A DNA stretch of 64,000 bases from Nocardioides daejeonensis (GCF_003194585.1 NZ_QHKZ01000008.1:1-64000), one strand, 5' to 3'; shown: positions 43,813-53,297, counted from the stretch's first letter. The notes: generated by a model not told the origin, from the sequence alone. A program made the numbers and translations.

Positions 43813-44583
43813 ATGACGCTCCTCGCGGTCGACATCGGCAACAGCCACACCGTCCTCGGTCTCGTGGTCGAGGGTGAGATCGAGGCACATTGGCGGGTCG
43901 CCACCGATGAGCGTCGGACCAGTGACGAATGGGCGTTGCTGGTGCGAGGGCTTCTGGCCGAGTATCCCTGCGACCTCTCAGGTATCGCGGTCTGCTCCAC
44001 GGTTCCTGCTGTGCTGCACGAATGGCGTGAAATGCTCGAGCGTCGGTTCGCCGACGTGTGCTCGGTCGTCGTCGAACCGGGGATCCGGACCGGCATTCCG
44101 GTGCTCACCGACAATCCTCGTGAGGTCGGCGCCGATCGCATCATCAATGCCCTCGCCGCAGCGAAGGGATATGCGGGCGCCAGCATCGTGGTCGACTTCG
44201 GGACCGCGATCACGTTCGACGTCGTCACTGCTCAAGGACAGTATGTCGGCGGTGCCATCGCGCCGGGTATCGAGATCTCGCTCGAGGCGCTGGGTCGTCG
44301 CGGCGCCCAATTGCGCAAGGTGGAGCTGTTGCGGCCCCGGTCGGTGATCGCAAAGAACACGGTGGAGGCCCTCCAATCCGGCTTGGTCTTCGGTGTCGCT
44401 GCGCAGGTGGACGGTTTGGTCGCGCGCATGATCGCGGAACTCGGACTCGCCAAGGAGGAGGTCAATGTCATTGCCACCGGCCACCTCGCCCCCCTTGTCA
44501 TGGCGGAATGTGCCAGTTTCACCGTTCACGAGCCTTGGCTGACGCTCCGCGGCCTGGAACTGGTTTTCGCCCGGAACTCCTGA
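43813..44583 (+). CDS. coaX: Type III pantothenate kinase
   Basis: 256-aa ASKHA-fold kinase that phosphorylates pantothenate in the first committed step of CoA synthesis. Phosphate motif L-L-A-V-D-I-G-N-S-H at the N-terminus, D-F-G-T-A-I-T-F-D near 133-141 and G-G-A-I-A-P-G further on. It starts three bases after the nadC stop and is the last gene of the pan-nad operon. A small inverted repeat GCGATT-GCG-AATCGC follows the stop. Confidence 0.95.
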   Translation: MTLLAVDIGNSHTVLGLVVEGEIEAHWRVATDERRTSDEWALLVRGLLAEYPCDLSGIAVCSTVPAVLHEWREMLERRFADVCSVVVEPGIRTGIPVLTDNPREVGADRIINALAAAKGYAGASIVVDFGTAITFDVVTAQGQYVGGAIAPGIEISLEALGRRGAQLRKVELLRPRSVIAKNTVEALQSGLVFGVAAQVDGLVARMIAELGLAKEEVNVIATGHLAPLVMAECASFTVHEPWLTLRGLELVFARNS

Positions 44584-44591
44584 TTCTCCTC

Positions 44592-44606
44592 GCGATTGCG
44601 AATCGC
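44592..44606 (+). terminator. Short inverted repeat after coaX
   Basis: GCGATT, three bases, AATCGC forms a 6-bp stem 9 bases after the coaX stop. Weak terminator candidate in an A+T-richer gap (44584-44703) that must also hold the lsr2 promoter, for which I cannot choose a single -10. Confidence 0.35.
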
Positions 44607-44703
44607 TGAAGAATTCCCGTGCCGCCCGGGGTTTATCGGGGTCATTCTCGTGTCATGATGTGCGAGTCCTATTCATCAGCCGCAGTCACCACAGGGGTAT
44701 TGC

Positions 44704-45027
44704 ATGGCACAGAAGGTCAACATCGTCCTCGTCGATGACATCGACGGAAGCGAGGCCGACGAGACGATCACCTTCGGTCTCGATGGCACCTCCTACGAGA
44801 TCGATCTGAATTCCGCCAACGCGGAGAAGCTTCGCGAAGCGTTGGCGCCCTATGTCGGCCACGCCCGCAAGGTGGGTGGTGGTCGCCGTGCCGGCCGTCG
44901 TGCGGCGACCTCCTCCGGCCCGTCGGCCGCCGATGTTCGTGACTGGGCCCGGTCCAACGGGTACGAGGTCTCCGACCGGGGCCGCGTCCCTGCCGAGGTG
45001 CGCGAGGCCTACAACGCCGCGCACTGA
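44704..45027 (+). CDS. lsr2: Nucleoid-associated protein Lsr2
   Basis: 107-aa H-NS-like protein that bridges DNA and silences A+T-rich, often horizontally acquired genes. N-terminal dimerisation region (A-Q-K-V-N-I-V-L-V-D-D-I-D-G) and C-terminal DNA-binding region with the minor-groove-binding R-G-R motif near residue 94. Linker rich in Gly/Arg/Ala. Has its own 3' terminator. Confidence 0.97.
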   Translation: MAQKVNIVLVDDIDGSEADETITFGLDGTSYEIDLNSANAEKLREALAPYVGHARKVGGGRRAGRRAATSSGPSAADVRDWARSNGYEVSDRGRVPAEVREAYNAAH

Positions 45028-45043
45028 TCGGGTCTGATCTGAG

Positions 45044-45085
45044 TGGCGCGGGTGGCGTCTCCCCAGGGGAGGCGCCACCCGCGCC
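45044..45085 (+). terminator. Strong terminator of lsr2
   Basis: A stem of about 19-20 bp (GGCGCGGGTGGCGTCTCCCC against GGGGAGGCGCCACCCGCGCC) with only one G-U position and a one-base loop. Confidence 0.85.
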
Positions 45086-45137
45086 GTCGTCTTCGCAGGG
45101 GATTTCGTATCCGCAGGTCGACGTCGCGGGTTTGGGC

Positions 45138-45143
45138 TACAGT
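45138..45143 (+). promoter_or_regulatory. -10 box TACAGT before the ELWxxDGT gene
   Basis: TACAGT gives a predicted start near 45150 and a leader of about 29 bases ending in a G-run (45169-45174) that can serve GTG 45179. Confidence 0.45.
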
Positions 45144-45178
45144 CGAGGACCACGTCTTCTCAAATCTCGGGGGGTGCC

Positions 45179-46927
45179 GTGTCGCACGGCAAGAACAGGA
45201 CCGTCGGCCGTCACGGAGCGGAGAGCTGGATCTCGGTCGCTCGACAGCGCGCGGTCGGCTGCGTCATCGCCGTAGCCGTGGCGGGCGTCACCGCGGGCTT
45301 CGTCACGCCCGTCGCGGCGCACGCTGCGACCTCCGAGAGTGGCGTCGTGAAGGTGCCGACGGAGAAGGCTCCCGCCGCGTTGACCCGCTGGGGAGACGCC
45401 CTGGTCTTCATCGCCGGTGGTGCAGGTGATCGGCAGCTGTGGATGGTCGACGCCGACAAGCCCCCGCAGCGTCTCTTGGCAGATCCCGCGTTCGATGGCC
45501 TCGCGATCCAGGCGATCCGTCCGGCAGGCGACCGCCTCTACTTCACGGCCGGGTCGGCGTCGGAGGGCGTTGAGCTCTGGGTGACCGACGGCAGTGCGAC
45601 CGGGACCACCCGGCTGACTGTCTCTGATCCGGAGCATCGGGCCGGGGTCGGAGACGTCTTCGACACGGTCGGTGACACCCTCTACTTTCTCCATAGCCCT
45701 GAGCAGGGCCAGGATCTCGGTCTGTGGCGGACCGACGGCACGTCAGCGGGCACCCGGGCCGTCGCAGAACTCCCTGCAGGTGGTTTCTTCCACGACCTTG
45801 TCGTCGCCGATGGGACGATCTTCCTGACCCACTCCGAGAGGCTCTACGGTCCCCGGTCGCTCTACGGGTACGACGGCGACGGAGGCGGAGTGACCCTGCT
45901 GACCGAAGGCGGGTACGTCTCGCAGCTGACCTCGGTCGGTGACACGTTGTACTTCGTGAACGACGGCGGGCCTGACGGAGCCGAGGTGTGGCGCTCGGAC
46001 GGCACCGTCTCGGGGACCCGGCAGGTCGCTGATCTCAACCCGGCAAAGGGAGCACCCAGCAATCCGGCCACGCTCGTCGAGTTGAACGGCAAGCTGCTGT
46101 TCAAGACCACTGAGCCGGACGAGCGGCTGTGGATCACGGACGGCAGCAAGGCCGGCACCCGTCTCTTGAAGGTGCTCTCCAAGAAGCGCGGCGATGCTCT
46201 CAACGGGCAAGACGTGGTCGTGATGGATCGCCTCGCCTTCGTCCCGGGCAGGCGTGGGAGCCGTCAGGAGCTCTGGCGTACTGACGGCACCGCCGCCGGC
46301 ACGAAGCGGCTGACCTCCTTCGCCGCGGGCGATCGGGGCCTGGACCTGCAGTCCCAGGACCGTGGCTTCGCGGTGGCAGCCGGGCGCGTGTGGTTCCCGG
46401 CGCTCACCCGCTGGAACGGCAGCGAGCTGTGGTCGTCCGATGGCACCGTGGGCGGCACTGGTTTGGCGATCGACCTGCGCCCGGGCCAGCCGGCACGGCC
46501 GCCGCTGGGGCTGACCGGCGCCGGTGACACGCTGTGGTTCGCCACGACGGATGGAGGCGGTCAGCTCTGGCGCAGCATCGCTGCAGACGAGGTCCGTGGA
46601 GTGCGGGTGACCGCCGCCGACGTGCAGAAGCAGAAGCGGCAGAAGGTCCGCATCAAGCTGAGGGTGCGTGCCGGTGAGGAGGTGCGGCTCAAGGCTGCGG
46701 GCGCGATCAAGATCGCTGGTCGGCCGTCCATGCTTCCGCTCCCGGCGGTCAAGGGGTCGACGGTCAAGGGCAAGCGGACGACGTTGCTGCTGACCGTCAG
46801 GAAGAAGCATGTGAAGCCGGTGCTGGGCGCGCTCGGGCGCAAGCGGGTCGTCGCCCGAGCCACGGTCAGGCTGACCGACACAGCCGGGAACATCGTCACC
46901 CGTGAGGTCCGGGTCAAGCTCAGGTGA
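45179..46927 (+). CDS. Secreted ELWxxDGT-repeat protein
   Basis: 582 aa. Signal peptide (about 22-50, ending A-H-A-A). A beta-propeller-like region follows, with six or more copies of the [ELV]-W-x-x-D-G-[TS]-x-x-G-T repeat (for example E-L-W-V-T-D-G-S, L-W-R-T-D-G-T, V-W-R-S-D-G-T, L-W-I-T-D-G-S, L-W-S-S-D-G-T). A Lys/Arg-rich beta-type C-terminal domain of about 110 residues ends it, similar in composition to the tail of the SGNH hydrolase. Function unknown; probably a wall-associated protein. GTG start at 45179. Confidence 0.82.
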   Translation: MSHGKNRTVGRHGAESWISVARQRAVGCVIAVAVAGVTAGFVTPVAAHAATSESGVVKVPTEKAPAALTRWGDALVFIAGGAGDRQLWMVDADKPPQRLLADPAFDGLAIQAIRPAGDRLYFTAGSASEGVELWVTDGSATGTTRLTVSDPEHRAGVGDVFDTVGDTLYFLHSPEQGQDLGLWRTDGTSAGTRAVAELPAGGFFHDLVVADGTIFLTHSERLYGPRSLYGYDGDGGGVTLLTEGGYVSQLTSVGDTLYFVNDGGPDGAEVWRSDGTVSGTRQVADLNPAKGAPSNPATLVELNGKLLFKTTEPDERLWITDGSKAGTRLLKVLSKKRGDALNGQDVVVMDRLAFVPGRRGSRQELWRTDGTAAGTKRLTSFAAGDRGLDLQSQDRGFAVAAGRVWFPALTRWNGSELWSSDGTVGGTGLAIDLRPGQPARPPLGLTGAGDTLWFATTDGGGQLWRSIAADEVRGVRVTAADVQKQKRQKVRIKLRVRAGEEVRLKAAGAIKIAGRPSMLPLPAVKGSTVKGKRTTLLLTVRKKHVKPVLGALGRKRVVARATVRLTDTAGNIVTREVRVKLR

Positions 46928-46994
46928 CGGCGTACGGCCGGGTGGTCCCTGTTCGCTGAGAGCGGACCGACGGGGTTGGGCCGGCGGGAACACG

Positions 46995-47000
46995 TAGGGT
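46995..47000 (+). promoter_or_regulatory. Candidate -10 box TAGGGT for clpC
   Basis: TAGGGT would start the mRNA near 47007, leaving a leader of about 71 bases. I did not find a convincing ClgR or CIRCE operator in this gap. Confidence 0.4.
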
Positions 47001-47077
47001 GGGGCTAGACGTTGGTACCACTGTCTGCACCCGTCAGGGTGCGCCTGTGGCTACACCAGATTGCGAGGCACTCAGAG

Positions 47078-49636
47078 ATGTTCGAGCGGTTCACAGACCG
47101 AGCCCGGCGGGTGGTCGTGCTGGCCCAAGAAGAGGCCCGCATGCTCTCGCACAACTACATCGGCACCGAGCACATCCTGCTCGGCCTGATCCACGAGGGT
47201 GAGGGTGTCGCCGCCAAGGCGCTGGAGTCCCTCGACATCTCGTTGGAGGCGGTGCGCGCCCAGGTCGAGGAGATCATCGGCCAGGGTCAGCAGGCTCCTT
47301 CGGGTCACATCCCCTTCACCCCGCGCGCCAAGAAGGTGCTCGAGCTGTCCCTGCGGGAGGCGCTGCAGCTCGGCCACTCCTACATCGGCACCGAGCACAT
47401 CCTGCTCGGCCTGATCCGTGAGGGTGAGGGTGTCGCTGCCCAGGTGCTGCAGAAGCTCGGCGCCGACCTCAACAGGGTCCGCCAGCAGGTCATCCAGCTG
47501 CTGTCCGGCTTCCAGGGCAAGGAGAGCGCGACGGCAGGTGCCCAGACCGGTGGCTCCGGTGGCGAGGCGCCCTCGTCGTCGCTGGTTCTCGACCAGTTCG
47601 GTCGCAACCTGACCCAGGATGCGCGTGAGGGCAAGCTCGACCCGGTCATCGGGCGCGAGCAGGAGATCGAGCGGGTCATGCAGATCCTCTCGCGGCGCAC
47701 GAAGAACAACCCGGTGCTGATCGGTGAGCCGGGCGTCGGAAAGACCACCATCGTCGAGGGGCTGGCCCAGGACATCGTCAAGGGCAACGTCCCCGAGACG
47801 CTGAAGGACAAGCACGTCTACACCCTCGACCTCGGCGCCCTGGTCGCCGGCTCTCGCTACCGCGGTGACTTCGAGGAGCGCCTCAAGAAGGTGCTGAAGG
47901 AGATCAAGACCCGCGGCGACATCGTCCTCTTCATCGACGAGATCCACACGTTGGTGGGCGCCGGCGCTGCCGAGGGAGCCATCGACGCGGCCAGCATCCT
48001 CAAGCCGATGCTGGCACGTGGTGAGCTGCAGACCATCGGCGCGACCACGCTCGACGAGTACCGCAAGCACCTCGAGAAGGACGCCGCGCTCGAGCGCCGC
48101 TTCCAGCCGATCCAGGTCAACGAGCCCTCGATCGCCCACACCATCGAGATGCTCAAGGGTCTGCGCGACCGCTACGAGGCCCACCACCGTGTCACCATCA
48201 CCGACGAGGCGCTGGTCTCGGCGGCGACGCTGGCCGACCGCTACATCTCCGACCGGTTCCTGCCGGACAAGGCCATCGACCTGATCGACGAGGCCGGCTC
48301 CCGACTGCGGATCCGTCGGATGACGGCGCCGCCGGACCTGCGTGAGTTCGACGAGAAGATCGCCGACGTGCGTCAGCGCAAGGAGGCCGCCATCGACGGC
48401 CAGGACTTCGAGGCCGCTGCATCGCTGCGCGACGAGGAGAAGCAGCTCATCCTCAAGAAGGCCGACCGCGAGAAGCAGTGGCGGGCCGGCGACATGGATG
48501 TCGTCGCCGAGGTCGACGAAGAGCTGATCGCCGAGGTGCTCGCCGTGGCGACCGGTATCCCGATCGTCAAGCTCTCCGAGGAGGAGTCCACGCGACTGCT
48601 CAAGATGGAGGACGAGCTGCACAAGCGGGTGATCGGTCAGGAGGAGGCCGTCAAGGCGCTCTCCCGGGCCATCCGGCGTACCCGTGCAGGGCTGAAGGAC
48701 CCGAAGCGTCCCGGCGGGTCGTTCATCTTCGCCGGACCGTCGGGTGTCGGCAAGACCTGGCTCTCCAAGACGCTTGCGGAGTTCCTCTTCGGCGACGAGG
48801 ACGCGCTGATCCAGCTCGACATGTCGGAGTTCTCCGAGAAGCACACCGTGTCGCGGCTCTTCGGTTCGCCCCCCGGCTACGTCGGCTACGAGGAGGGTGG
48901 CCAGCTCACTGAGAAGGTGCGCCGCAAGCCGTTCTCCGTGGTGCTCTTCGACGAGGTCGAGAAGGCCCACCCCGACATCTTCAACTCGCTGTTGCAGATC
49001 CTGGAGGAAGGTCGCCTGACCGACTCGCAGGGCCGGGTGGTCGACTTCAAGAACACCGTCATCATCATGACCACCAACCTCGGCTCGCGTGACATCGCCA
49101 AGGGCGTCAGCCTCGGCTTCGGCAACGCGTCCGACACCCAGGGCACCTACGAGCGGATGAAGAGCAAGGTGTCGGAGGAGCTCAAGCAGCACTTCCGCCC
49201 GGAGTTCCTCAACCGTGTCGACGAGGTCATCGTGTTCCCGCCGCTGACGCAGGAGCAGATCGTCGCCATGGTGGACAACATGATCGCGTCGGTCGAGGCT
49301 CGGTTGAAGGACCGCGACATGTCGCTCGAGCTCACCCAGGGGGCGAAGGACCTGCTCGCCAAGCGGGGCTTCGACCCGGTGCTCGGTGCTCGACCGCTGC
49401 GTCGCACCGTGCAGCGTGAGATCGAGGACGTGCTTGCCGAGAAGATGCTCTACGGCGAGGTCGGCCCCGGTCAGATCGTGCTGGTCGATGTCGAGGGCGA
49501 GGGCCCCGAGGCGTCCTTCACGTTCGTGGGCCAGAAGGTCAGCCCCCTGCCCGACGCCCCGCCGCTCGAGGCAGCACTCGACGGTGGTGAGGACGCGGGA
49601 GCCCCCGACGTTCCCCGAGCCGAGGGTGACGCCTGA
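47078..49636 (+). CDS. clpC: ATP-dependent Clp protease ATPase subunit ClpC
   Basis: 852-aa Hsp100 unfoldase that feeds substrates to ClpP. Two Clp-N repeats (about 5-145), AAA module 1 (Walker A G-E-P-G-V-G-K-T near 215), a UVR-containing middle domain (about 430-470), AAA module 2 (Walker A G-P-S-G-V-G-K-T near 552) and a C-terminal D2-small domain. ATG 47078 matches the conserved M-F-E-R-F-T-D N-terminus; an in-frame start at 47012 is rejected. The tail after about residue 815 is acidic and disordered. Isolated from clpP, as usual. Confidence 0.97.
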   Translation: MFERFTDRARRVVVLAQEEARMLSHNYIGTEHILLGLIHEGEGVAAKALESLDISLEAVRAQVEEIIGQGQQAPSGHIPFTPRAKKVLELSLREALQLGHSYIGTEHILLGLIREGEGVAAQVLQKLGADLNRVRQQVIQLLSGFQGKESATAGAQTGGSGGEAPSSSLVLDQFGRNLTQDAREGKLDPVIGREQEIERVMQILSRRTKNNPVLIGEPGVGKTTIVEGLAQDIVKGNVPETLKDKHVYTLDLGALVAGSRYRGDFEERLKKVLKEIKTRGDIVLFIDEIHTLVGAGAAEGAIDAASILKPMLARGELQTIGATTLDEYRKHLEKDAALERRFQPIQVNEPSIAHTIEMLKGLRDRYEAHHRVTITDEALVSAATLADRYISDRFLPDKAIDLIDEAGSRLRIRRMTAPPDLREFDEKIADVRQRKEAAIDGQDFEAAASLRDEEKQLILKKADREKQWRAGDMDVVAEVDEELIAEVLAVATGIPIVKLSEEESTRLLKMEDELHKRVIGQEEAVKALSRAIRRTRAGLKDPKRPGGSFIFAGPSGVGKTWLSKTLAEFLFGDEDALIQLDMSEFSEKHTVSRLFGSPPGYVGYEEGGQLTEKVRRKPFSVVLFDEVEKAHPDIFNSLLQILEEGRLTDSQGRVVDFKNTVIIMTTNLGSRDIAKGVSLGFGNASDTQGTYERMKSKVSEELKQHFRPEFLNRVDEVIVFPPLTQEQIVAMVDNMIASVEARLKDRDMSLELTQGAKDLLAKRGFDPVLGARPLRRTVQREIEDVLAEKMLYGEVGPGQIVLVDVEGEGPEASFTFVGQKVSPLPDAPPLEAALDGGEDAGAPDVPRAEGDA

Positions 49637-49657
49637 TCGGCTGAAGCGCCTGAGTCG

Positions 49658-49692
49658 GAAGAGCCGCGGATCCTTCGGGTTCCGCGGCTCTT
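49658..49692 (+). terminator. Terminator of clpC
   Basis: AAGAGCCGCGGATCC, TTCG loop, GGTTCCGCGGCTCTT: a 15-bp stem with one mismatch, followed by a short pyrimidine tract. Confidence 0.85.
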
Positions 49693-49720
49693 CTGCATTT
49701 CCAGCTCGGCTGCCCCCCGC

Positions 49721-49821
49721 GACGTCCTGCGTGGTGGTTGTCGGGGCGGCCGGGCGGCAGGACGTTGTGCGGGACGTCCTGCGTGGTGGTTGCCTGCGGC
49801 ACCTGATGGCAGGACGTTGTG
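49721..49821. repeat. 52-bp tandem repeat with internal inverted repeat
   Basis: GACGTCCTGCGTGGTGGTTG at 49721 and 49773, and GGCAGGACGTTGTG at 49756 and 49808, both recur with a 52-bp period. Within each unit ACGTCCTGC and GCAGGACGT are inverted, so each can form a 9-bp stem. Lies between the convergent clpC and mutY genes. Confidence 0.8.
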
Positions 49822-49830
49822 TGGAGGGAG

Positions 49831-50694
49831 TCAGGGGAGTGCGTAGAGGTCTCCGTGCTGCACCACCAGGCCGTCGTCGAGCATGCTCTGCAATGCTCGC
49901 TCGCGTTGCACGGGCTCATGCCAGGCCTGGTCGAGCCGCGCCTTCGGCACCCGGCCCGGCGCATCGCGGAGCACCCCCAGCAAACGCCCACGAACCTGGC
50001 GGTCGGTGCCGGCGTACGTCTGGACCTTGCGGGGCGGGCCGTCGTACGCCGGCCGTCCGGCCTCCAGCCAGGCGCACTGGTCGCTGATCGGGCAGCCGCC
50101 GCAGGTGGGATTGCTCGAGGTGCAGACGAGCGCGCCCAGCTCCATCACCGCGACGCTCCAGGTCGCCGCGGTCGGTACGTCGTCGGGCAGGAGCCGGGCG
50201 GCCAGGTCACGCTCCGCGCGGCGCACCGAGGTGGGTGGGAACTCCTCGCCCTCGATCACGCGGGCGAAGACCCGGCGTACGTTGGTGTCGAGCACCACCT
50301 GCCGCTGCCCGAAGGCGAAGGCGGCGATCGCGGCCGCGGTGTAGTCGCCGACTCCCGGCAGGCTGAGCAGCGTCTCCCGATCGTCCGGCACCTCGCCGCC
50401 ATGCTCGGCGACGATCGCGACGGCTGCCGCGTGCAGCCGAAGCGCCCGGCGCGGGTACCCGAGACGACCCCAGGCACGCACGGCCTCGCCGGCCTCCTCG
50501 GCAGCCAGGGCCGCCGGTCTCGGCCACCGCTCCAGCCAGGCTTCGTGCACCGGGAGCACACGACTGACCGGGGTCTGCTGGAGCATGAACTCGCTGACCA
50601 TCACCGACCACGGGCTTGCCTCAGGACGGCGCCACGGCAGGTCGCGCGCCGCGGCGTCGTACCAGTCGAGCACCTTCGTGTGCAGATCGTCCAT
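49831..50694 (-). CDS. mutY: A/G-specific adenine glycosylase
   Basis: 287-aa base-excision enzyme that removes adenine mispaired with 8-oxoguanine. Catalytic Glu in F-M-L-Q-Q-T near 36-41 (E just before), helix-hairpin-helix L-P-G-V-G-D-Y-T-A near 110-118, catalytic Asp in V-L-D-T-N-V, and the 4Fe-4S cluster C-x6-C-x2-C-x5-C near residue 190-207. Lacks the long MutT-like C-terminal domain, as common in actinobacteria. Probably leaderless from a TAGGAT box at 50703-50708. Confidence 0.93.
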   Translation of the reverse strand: MDDLHTKVLDWYDAAARDLPWRRPEASPWSVMVSEFMLQQTPVSRVLPVHEAWLERWPRPAALAAEEAGEAVRAWGRLGYPRRALRLHAAAVAIVAEHGGEVPDDRETLLSLPGVGDYTAAAIAAFAFGQRQVVLDTNVRRVFARVIEGEEFPPTSVRRAERDLAARLLPDDVPTAATWSVAVMELGALVCTSSNPTCGGCPISDQCAWLEAGRPAYDGPPRKVQTYAGTDRQVRGRLLGVLRDAPGRVPKARLDQAWHEPVQRERALQSMLDDGLVVQHGDLYALP

Positions 50695-50702
50695 CGCCCT
50701 GC

Positions 50703-50708
50703 ATCCTA
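50703..50708 (-). promoter_or_regulatory. -10 box TAGGAT before mutY
   Basis: On the minus strand TAGGAT is followed by eight bases and ATG at 50694. Confidence 0.45.
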
Positions 50709-50780
50709 GGGAGCGACCGCCGGGTGTGCGCGGCCGGCCGGGGCTCGGAGTGGCAACCGGAACGCCGCGGATCGGCTGAC

Positions 50781-50786
50781 TACCGT
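50781..50786 (+). promoter_or_regulatory. -10 box TACCGT of a leaderless start
   Basis: TACCGT, six bases, ATG 50793. It sits 98 bases from the divergent mutY start. Confidence 0.55.
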
Positions 50787-50792
50787 GACCCC

Positions 50793-51611
50793 ATGAGCTC
50801 GATGCAACCCCGTGGTCCGCTGCCCGCCCGGGTCTACTGGGTACGCCGCGCCGTGGTGCTGGGTGTCGTCTTCTTGCTCGTCTTCACGGTGACCAGACTC
50901 TTCAGCGGCGGGTCCGACGAACAGAAGAACACGGCGGGTCGCGCGTCGGGCGACACGTCGGCAGCCGGTCCTGACCAGGGCACGGAGCAGACCACGAAGA
51001 AGCCGCGCAAGAAGAAGCCCAAGGTGGTGCTGGCCGATCCTGACGGTCCCTGCGACCCGGCTGAGGTCACCGTCGCACCGACCATCGAGCGGGAGCCCGC
51101 TGGCGGACCGCGTATCGAGATCCCCCTGGAGTTGAGCACCGACCGGGAGGCCTGCACCTTCGTGGTGTCACGTCGTACGGTCGCGCTGAAGATCACCTCG
51201 GGCAGCGACCCCATCTGGTCGAGCGCACATTGCGGCCAGGTGCTCGGCACCCATGACGTCGTGGTGCGACGTGCGAAGCCCGCTGTCGTCACCATCGCCT
51301 GGAACGGGCGCCGGTCCTCCGAGGGCTGCGTACTCGGCAACTGGGCTTGGCCCGGCGGCTACCACGCGATCGCCGCGAGCCTGGGGGGTGAGCCGGTCGA
51401 TCAGTACTTCGAGCTCACCAAGCCGAAGGGCGAAGTGATCGTCAAGACGCGCAAGCCGAAGAAGGAGAAGAAGAGCGCGGACCAGAAGAAGTCCGACTCG
51501 AAGAAGGACAAGAAGGACAAGAAGAAGGGCCAACGGCAGGCTGGTCCTTCCGATGACCCCAGCACGCCCACGGAGGAGCGCGCGACCGGCGACGGGGCGC
51601 AGGAGCCCTGA
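50793..51611 (+). CDS. Membrane-anchored protein with Lys-rich tail, unknown function
   Basis: 272 aa. One TM helix (about 20-37) follows a short cytoplasmic N-terminus, then a linker with K-K-P-R-K-K-K-P-K. A beta-rich extracellular domain (about 85-215) with four spaced Cys includes C-D-P, C-T-F and G-C-V. The C-terminus is a highly Lys/Asp/Ser-rich region (about 220-272). I recognise no family. The basic tail could bind acidic wall polymers. Confidence 0.75.
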   Translation: MSSMQPRGPLPARVYWVRRAVVLGVVFLLVFTVTRLFSGGSDEQKNTAGRASGDTSAAGPDQGTEQTTKKPRKKKPKVVLADPDGPCDPAEVTVAPTIEREPAGGPRIEIPLELSTDREACTFVVSRRTVALKITSGSDPIWSSAHCGQVLGTHDVVVRRAKPAVVTIAWNGRRSSEGCVLGNWAWPGGYHAIAASLGGEPVDQYFELTKPKGEVIVKTRKPKKEKKSADQKKSDSKKDKKDKKKGQRQAGPSDDPSTPTEERATGDGAQEP

Positions 51612-51624
51612 GCCGCCGTGAAGC

Positions 51625-51681
51625 AGTCCCGGATGTTTCGCAGGTCTGGAAGCGAGTTCGACCTGAGAAACATCCGGGACT
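51625..51681. terminator. 57-base palindrome between convergent genes
   Basis: AGTCCCGGATGTTTC (51625-51639) is exactly inverted at 51667-51681, and CAGGTC/GACCTG pair inside it, giving a stem of about 21 bp with one mismatch and a 13-base loop. It lies between stops of two convergent genes and can end both transcripts; its length also fits a dispersed REP-like element. Confidence 0.7.
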
Positions 51682-51699
51682 TTCTGGTTGAGGCGGGCG

Positions 51700-52986
51700 T
51701 CAGCGCCCGGCGACCTTCTTGGTCGGCTTGCTGAGCGCCTTGGCGGCCACGTGACCCGTGCGCTTCCCCGTGACCCTGACCTGGATCCGGCAGCCTCGGT
51801 GCTTGCCGGTCAAGCGCAGCTTCGTGCTCGTGGCGCCCTTGATCGGGCGACCGTCGCACCACCACTGGTAGCTGAGCTTGGTGGCACTGGGCTGGAACTT
51901 CGGCGCGCGAGCGCTCAAGGTGCGACCAACGATCGGCTTCCCGGCCACAGAGGGCTTCTTCTTCACCGCCAGCCGCTGCGAACCCGGAGCCAGGCGCGCC
52001 GCCGACCAGTCGGGTTGGCTCGCGTTGGGGATGATGCGGCGCGGCGTCGAACAAGGGGTGTCGGTGATCGCTGTCCAGATGCCGTCCGGCTCCTCCCAGG
52101 CCAGGTTGCGGCTGTCGGGAGCCCAGGTGGGCGACGCCATCCCTGCCATCGCCGGCTCGGTCATGCAGGTCCACTCGGGCGGAGGCGGTGGCGCACCGAC
52201 CTTGGCGTTGCCGGTCACCTCGTACCAGGTGACCCGCATGTCGTCGCCGTAGCCGCGAACCGCGGCCAAACGCTTGCCGTCCGGTGACAGCTCACCGTCC
52301 TCGAGATCCGTCGACATGCCCGGTGGCACCAGGTCCTGGTCGTCGAACCAGTGCACCGGATCCTTGCCGAGATCCTTCAGCATGATCTGGTAGAGATAGC
52401 CGCCGCTGAGCATCACCCGGGTGTTGCTCACCCACGACGGCGACCACATCGTCGTGATGCCGTACGTCGTCGCTGGCGTGAGCCGGTCGGAGCGGGTGAT
52501 GCCGGAGGCGACGCTGGGACGGCAGCCCGGGGTACCGAGGTCGCACTGGTAGGCGGCGAGCGTGTAGATGATGTGCTTGCCGTCCGGCGAGATCGACACA
52601 TGGGCGGGAGGGGTGTTGGCTGGGCCGACGAGCGGTGGCGGGTCCAGCCGCTTGAGGACCGTCCCGCCCTGGGTCATCGTCACGATGTCCTTGCCGTGGC
52701 CGACGGCGATCACGCCGGTGTCGGACTGCGACGGCGACTGGTACGGCCGGTTCCTGGTCCCATCGCGGGTGACGCGGTGGGCACTGCTGCCGTCGCCGTT
52801 GGCGATCCACACATCGTGATCGCGGATGAAGACCAGCGAGCCGCCGGGGTTGCTGAGCCCGGCGGCCTGCGCGGCAGGTGCTTGCCCCGTTCCGACGGGT
52901 GCTGCCAGGACGGTGGTGGGGGTGAGGGTGGCGCTCGCCAACGCGGCGAGCGTCCAAGCGGCACCCCGAGTCTTGATTCTGTGCAT
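51700..52986 (-). CDS. Secreted TolB/PD40-like beta-propeller protein with Ig-like C-terminus
   Basis: 428 aa. Signal peptide (about 1-28). A propeller region contains repeats such as V-S-I-S-P-D-G-K-H-I-I-Y, D-G-E-L-S-P-D-G-K-R and P-T-W-A-P-D-S-R-N-L-A-W. A C-terminal domain of about 90 residues has the pattern seen in bacterial surface Ig-like repeats (V-G-x-T-L-x-A, Y-Q-W-W-x-D-G-x-x-I, T-x-x-x-L-x-L). The start is ATG 52986 with AGGAGAG upstream. Role unknown; such proteins often bind other envelope proteins or polymers. Confidence 0.8.
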   Translation of the reverse strand: MHRIKTRGAAWTLAALASATLTPTTVLAAPVGTGQAPAAQAAGLSNPGGSLVFIRDHDVWIANGDGSSAHRVTRDGTRNRPYQSPSQSDTGVIAVGHGKDIVTMTQGGTVLKRLDPPPLVGPANTPPAHVSISPDGKHIIYTLAAYQCDLGTPGCRPSVASGITRSDRLTPATTYGITTMWSPSWVSNTRVMLSGGYLYQIMLKDLGKDPVHWFDDQDLVPPGMSTDLEDGELSPDGKRLAAVRGYGDDMRVTWYEVTGNAKVGAPPPPPEWTCMTEPAMAGMASPTWAPDSRNLAWEEPDGIWTAITDTPCSTPRRIIPNASQPDWSAARLAPGSQRLAVKKKPSVAGKPIVGRTLSARAPKFQPSATKLSYQWWCDGRPIKGATSTKLRLTGKHRGCRIQVRVTGKRTGHVAAKALSKPTKKVAGR

Positions 52987-53293
52987 CTCTCTCCTCGGTG
53001 TCGTGGCGAGCCCGCAGACGGGAGTGATGCGCTCGGGGGATGCCGTCAGCCACGCGTCGGTGTGTCCTCGCATCGGCCGCCCGGGTCGGCTATCTCTCAT
53101 GCCACCGGTCACGTGTGAGGGCGAGCCCGACCGCATCTCCCCGCCTGCGGACCCGACAGAGGATCTCCCGGCATGCGGCCCAGAGCTGAAGGGGCAGGAG
53201 TCCTCAACCGCCCGGGCTCTTCACCGCCCGGACCGGTCTGCGTCCGTCGCCCGCGCTACACCTGACCTGCTCCGGGACTACCCGCGGCGCAGG
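52987..53293. other. Non-coding gap between the PD40 gene and disA
   Basis: 307 bases with no credible gene. It should hold the promoter of the PD40 gene on its left and the disA terminator on its right. Several GC-rich short inversions, but no repeat shared with other parts of the window. Confidence 0.5.
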
Positions 53294-53297
53294 TCAG
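53262..53297 (-). terminator. Hairpin at the disA stop
   Basis: CTGACCTGC (53262-53270) is inverted at 53289-53297, with an inner GGG/CCC pair. It overlaps the last codons of disA and is a plausible transcript end. Confidence 0.55.

Noticed and set aside
44584-44703. Riboswitch or T-box upstream of lsr2
   Set aside because: No conserved riboswitch core seen; only an A+T-richer gap with a short inverted repeat.
46928-47077. ClgR or HspR operator before clpC
   Set aside because: No convincing match to either operator pattern in the gap.
49721-49821. Mobile element ends
   Set aside because: Only a two-unit tandem repeat; no transposase and no target-site duplication.
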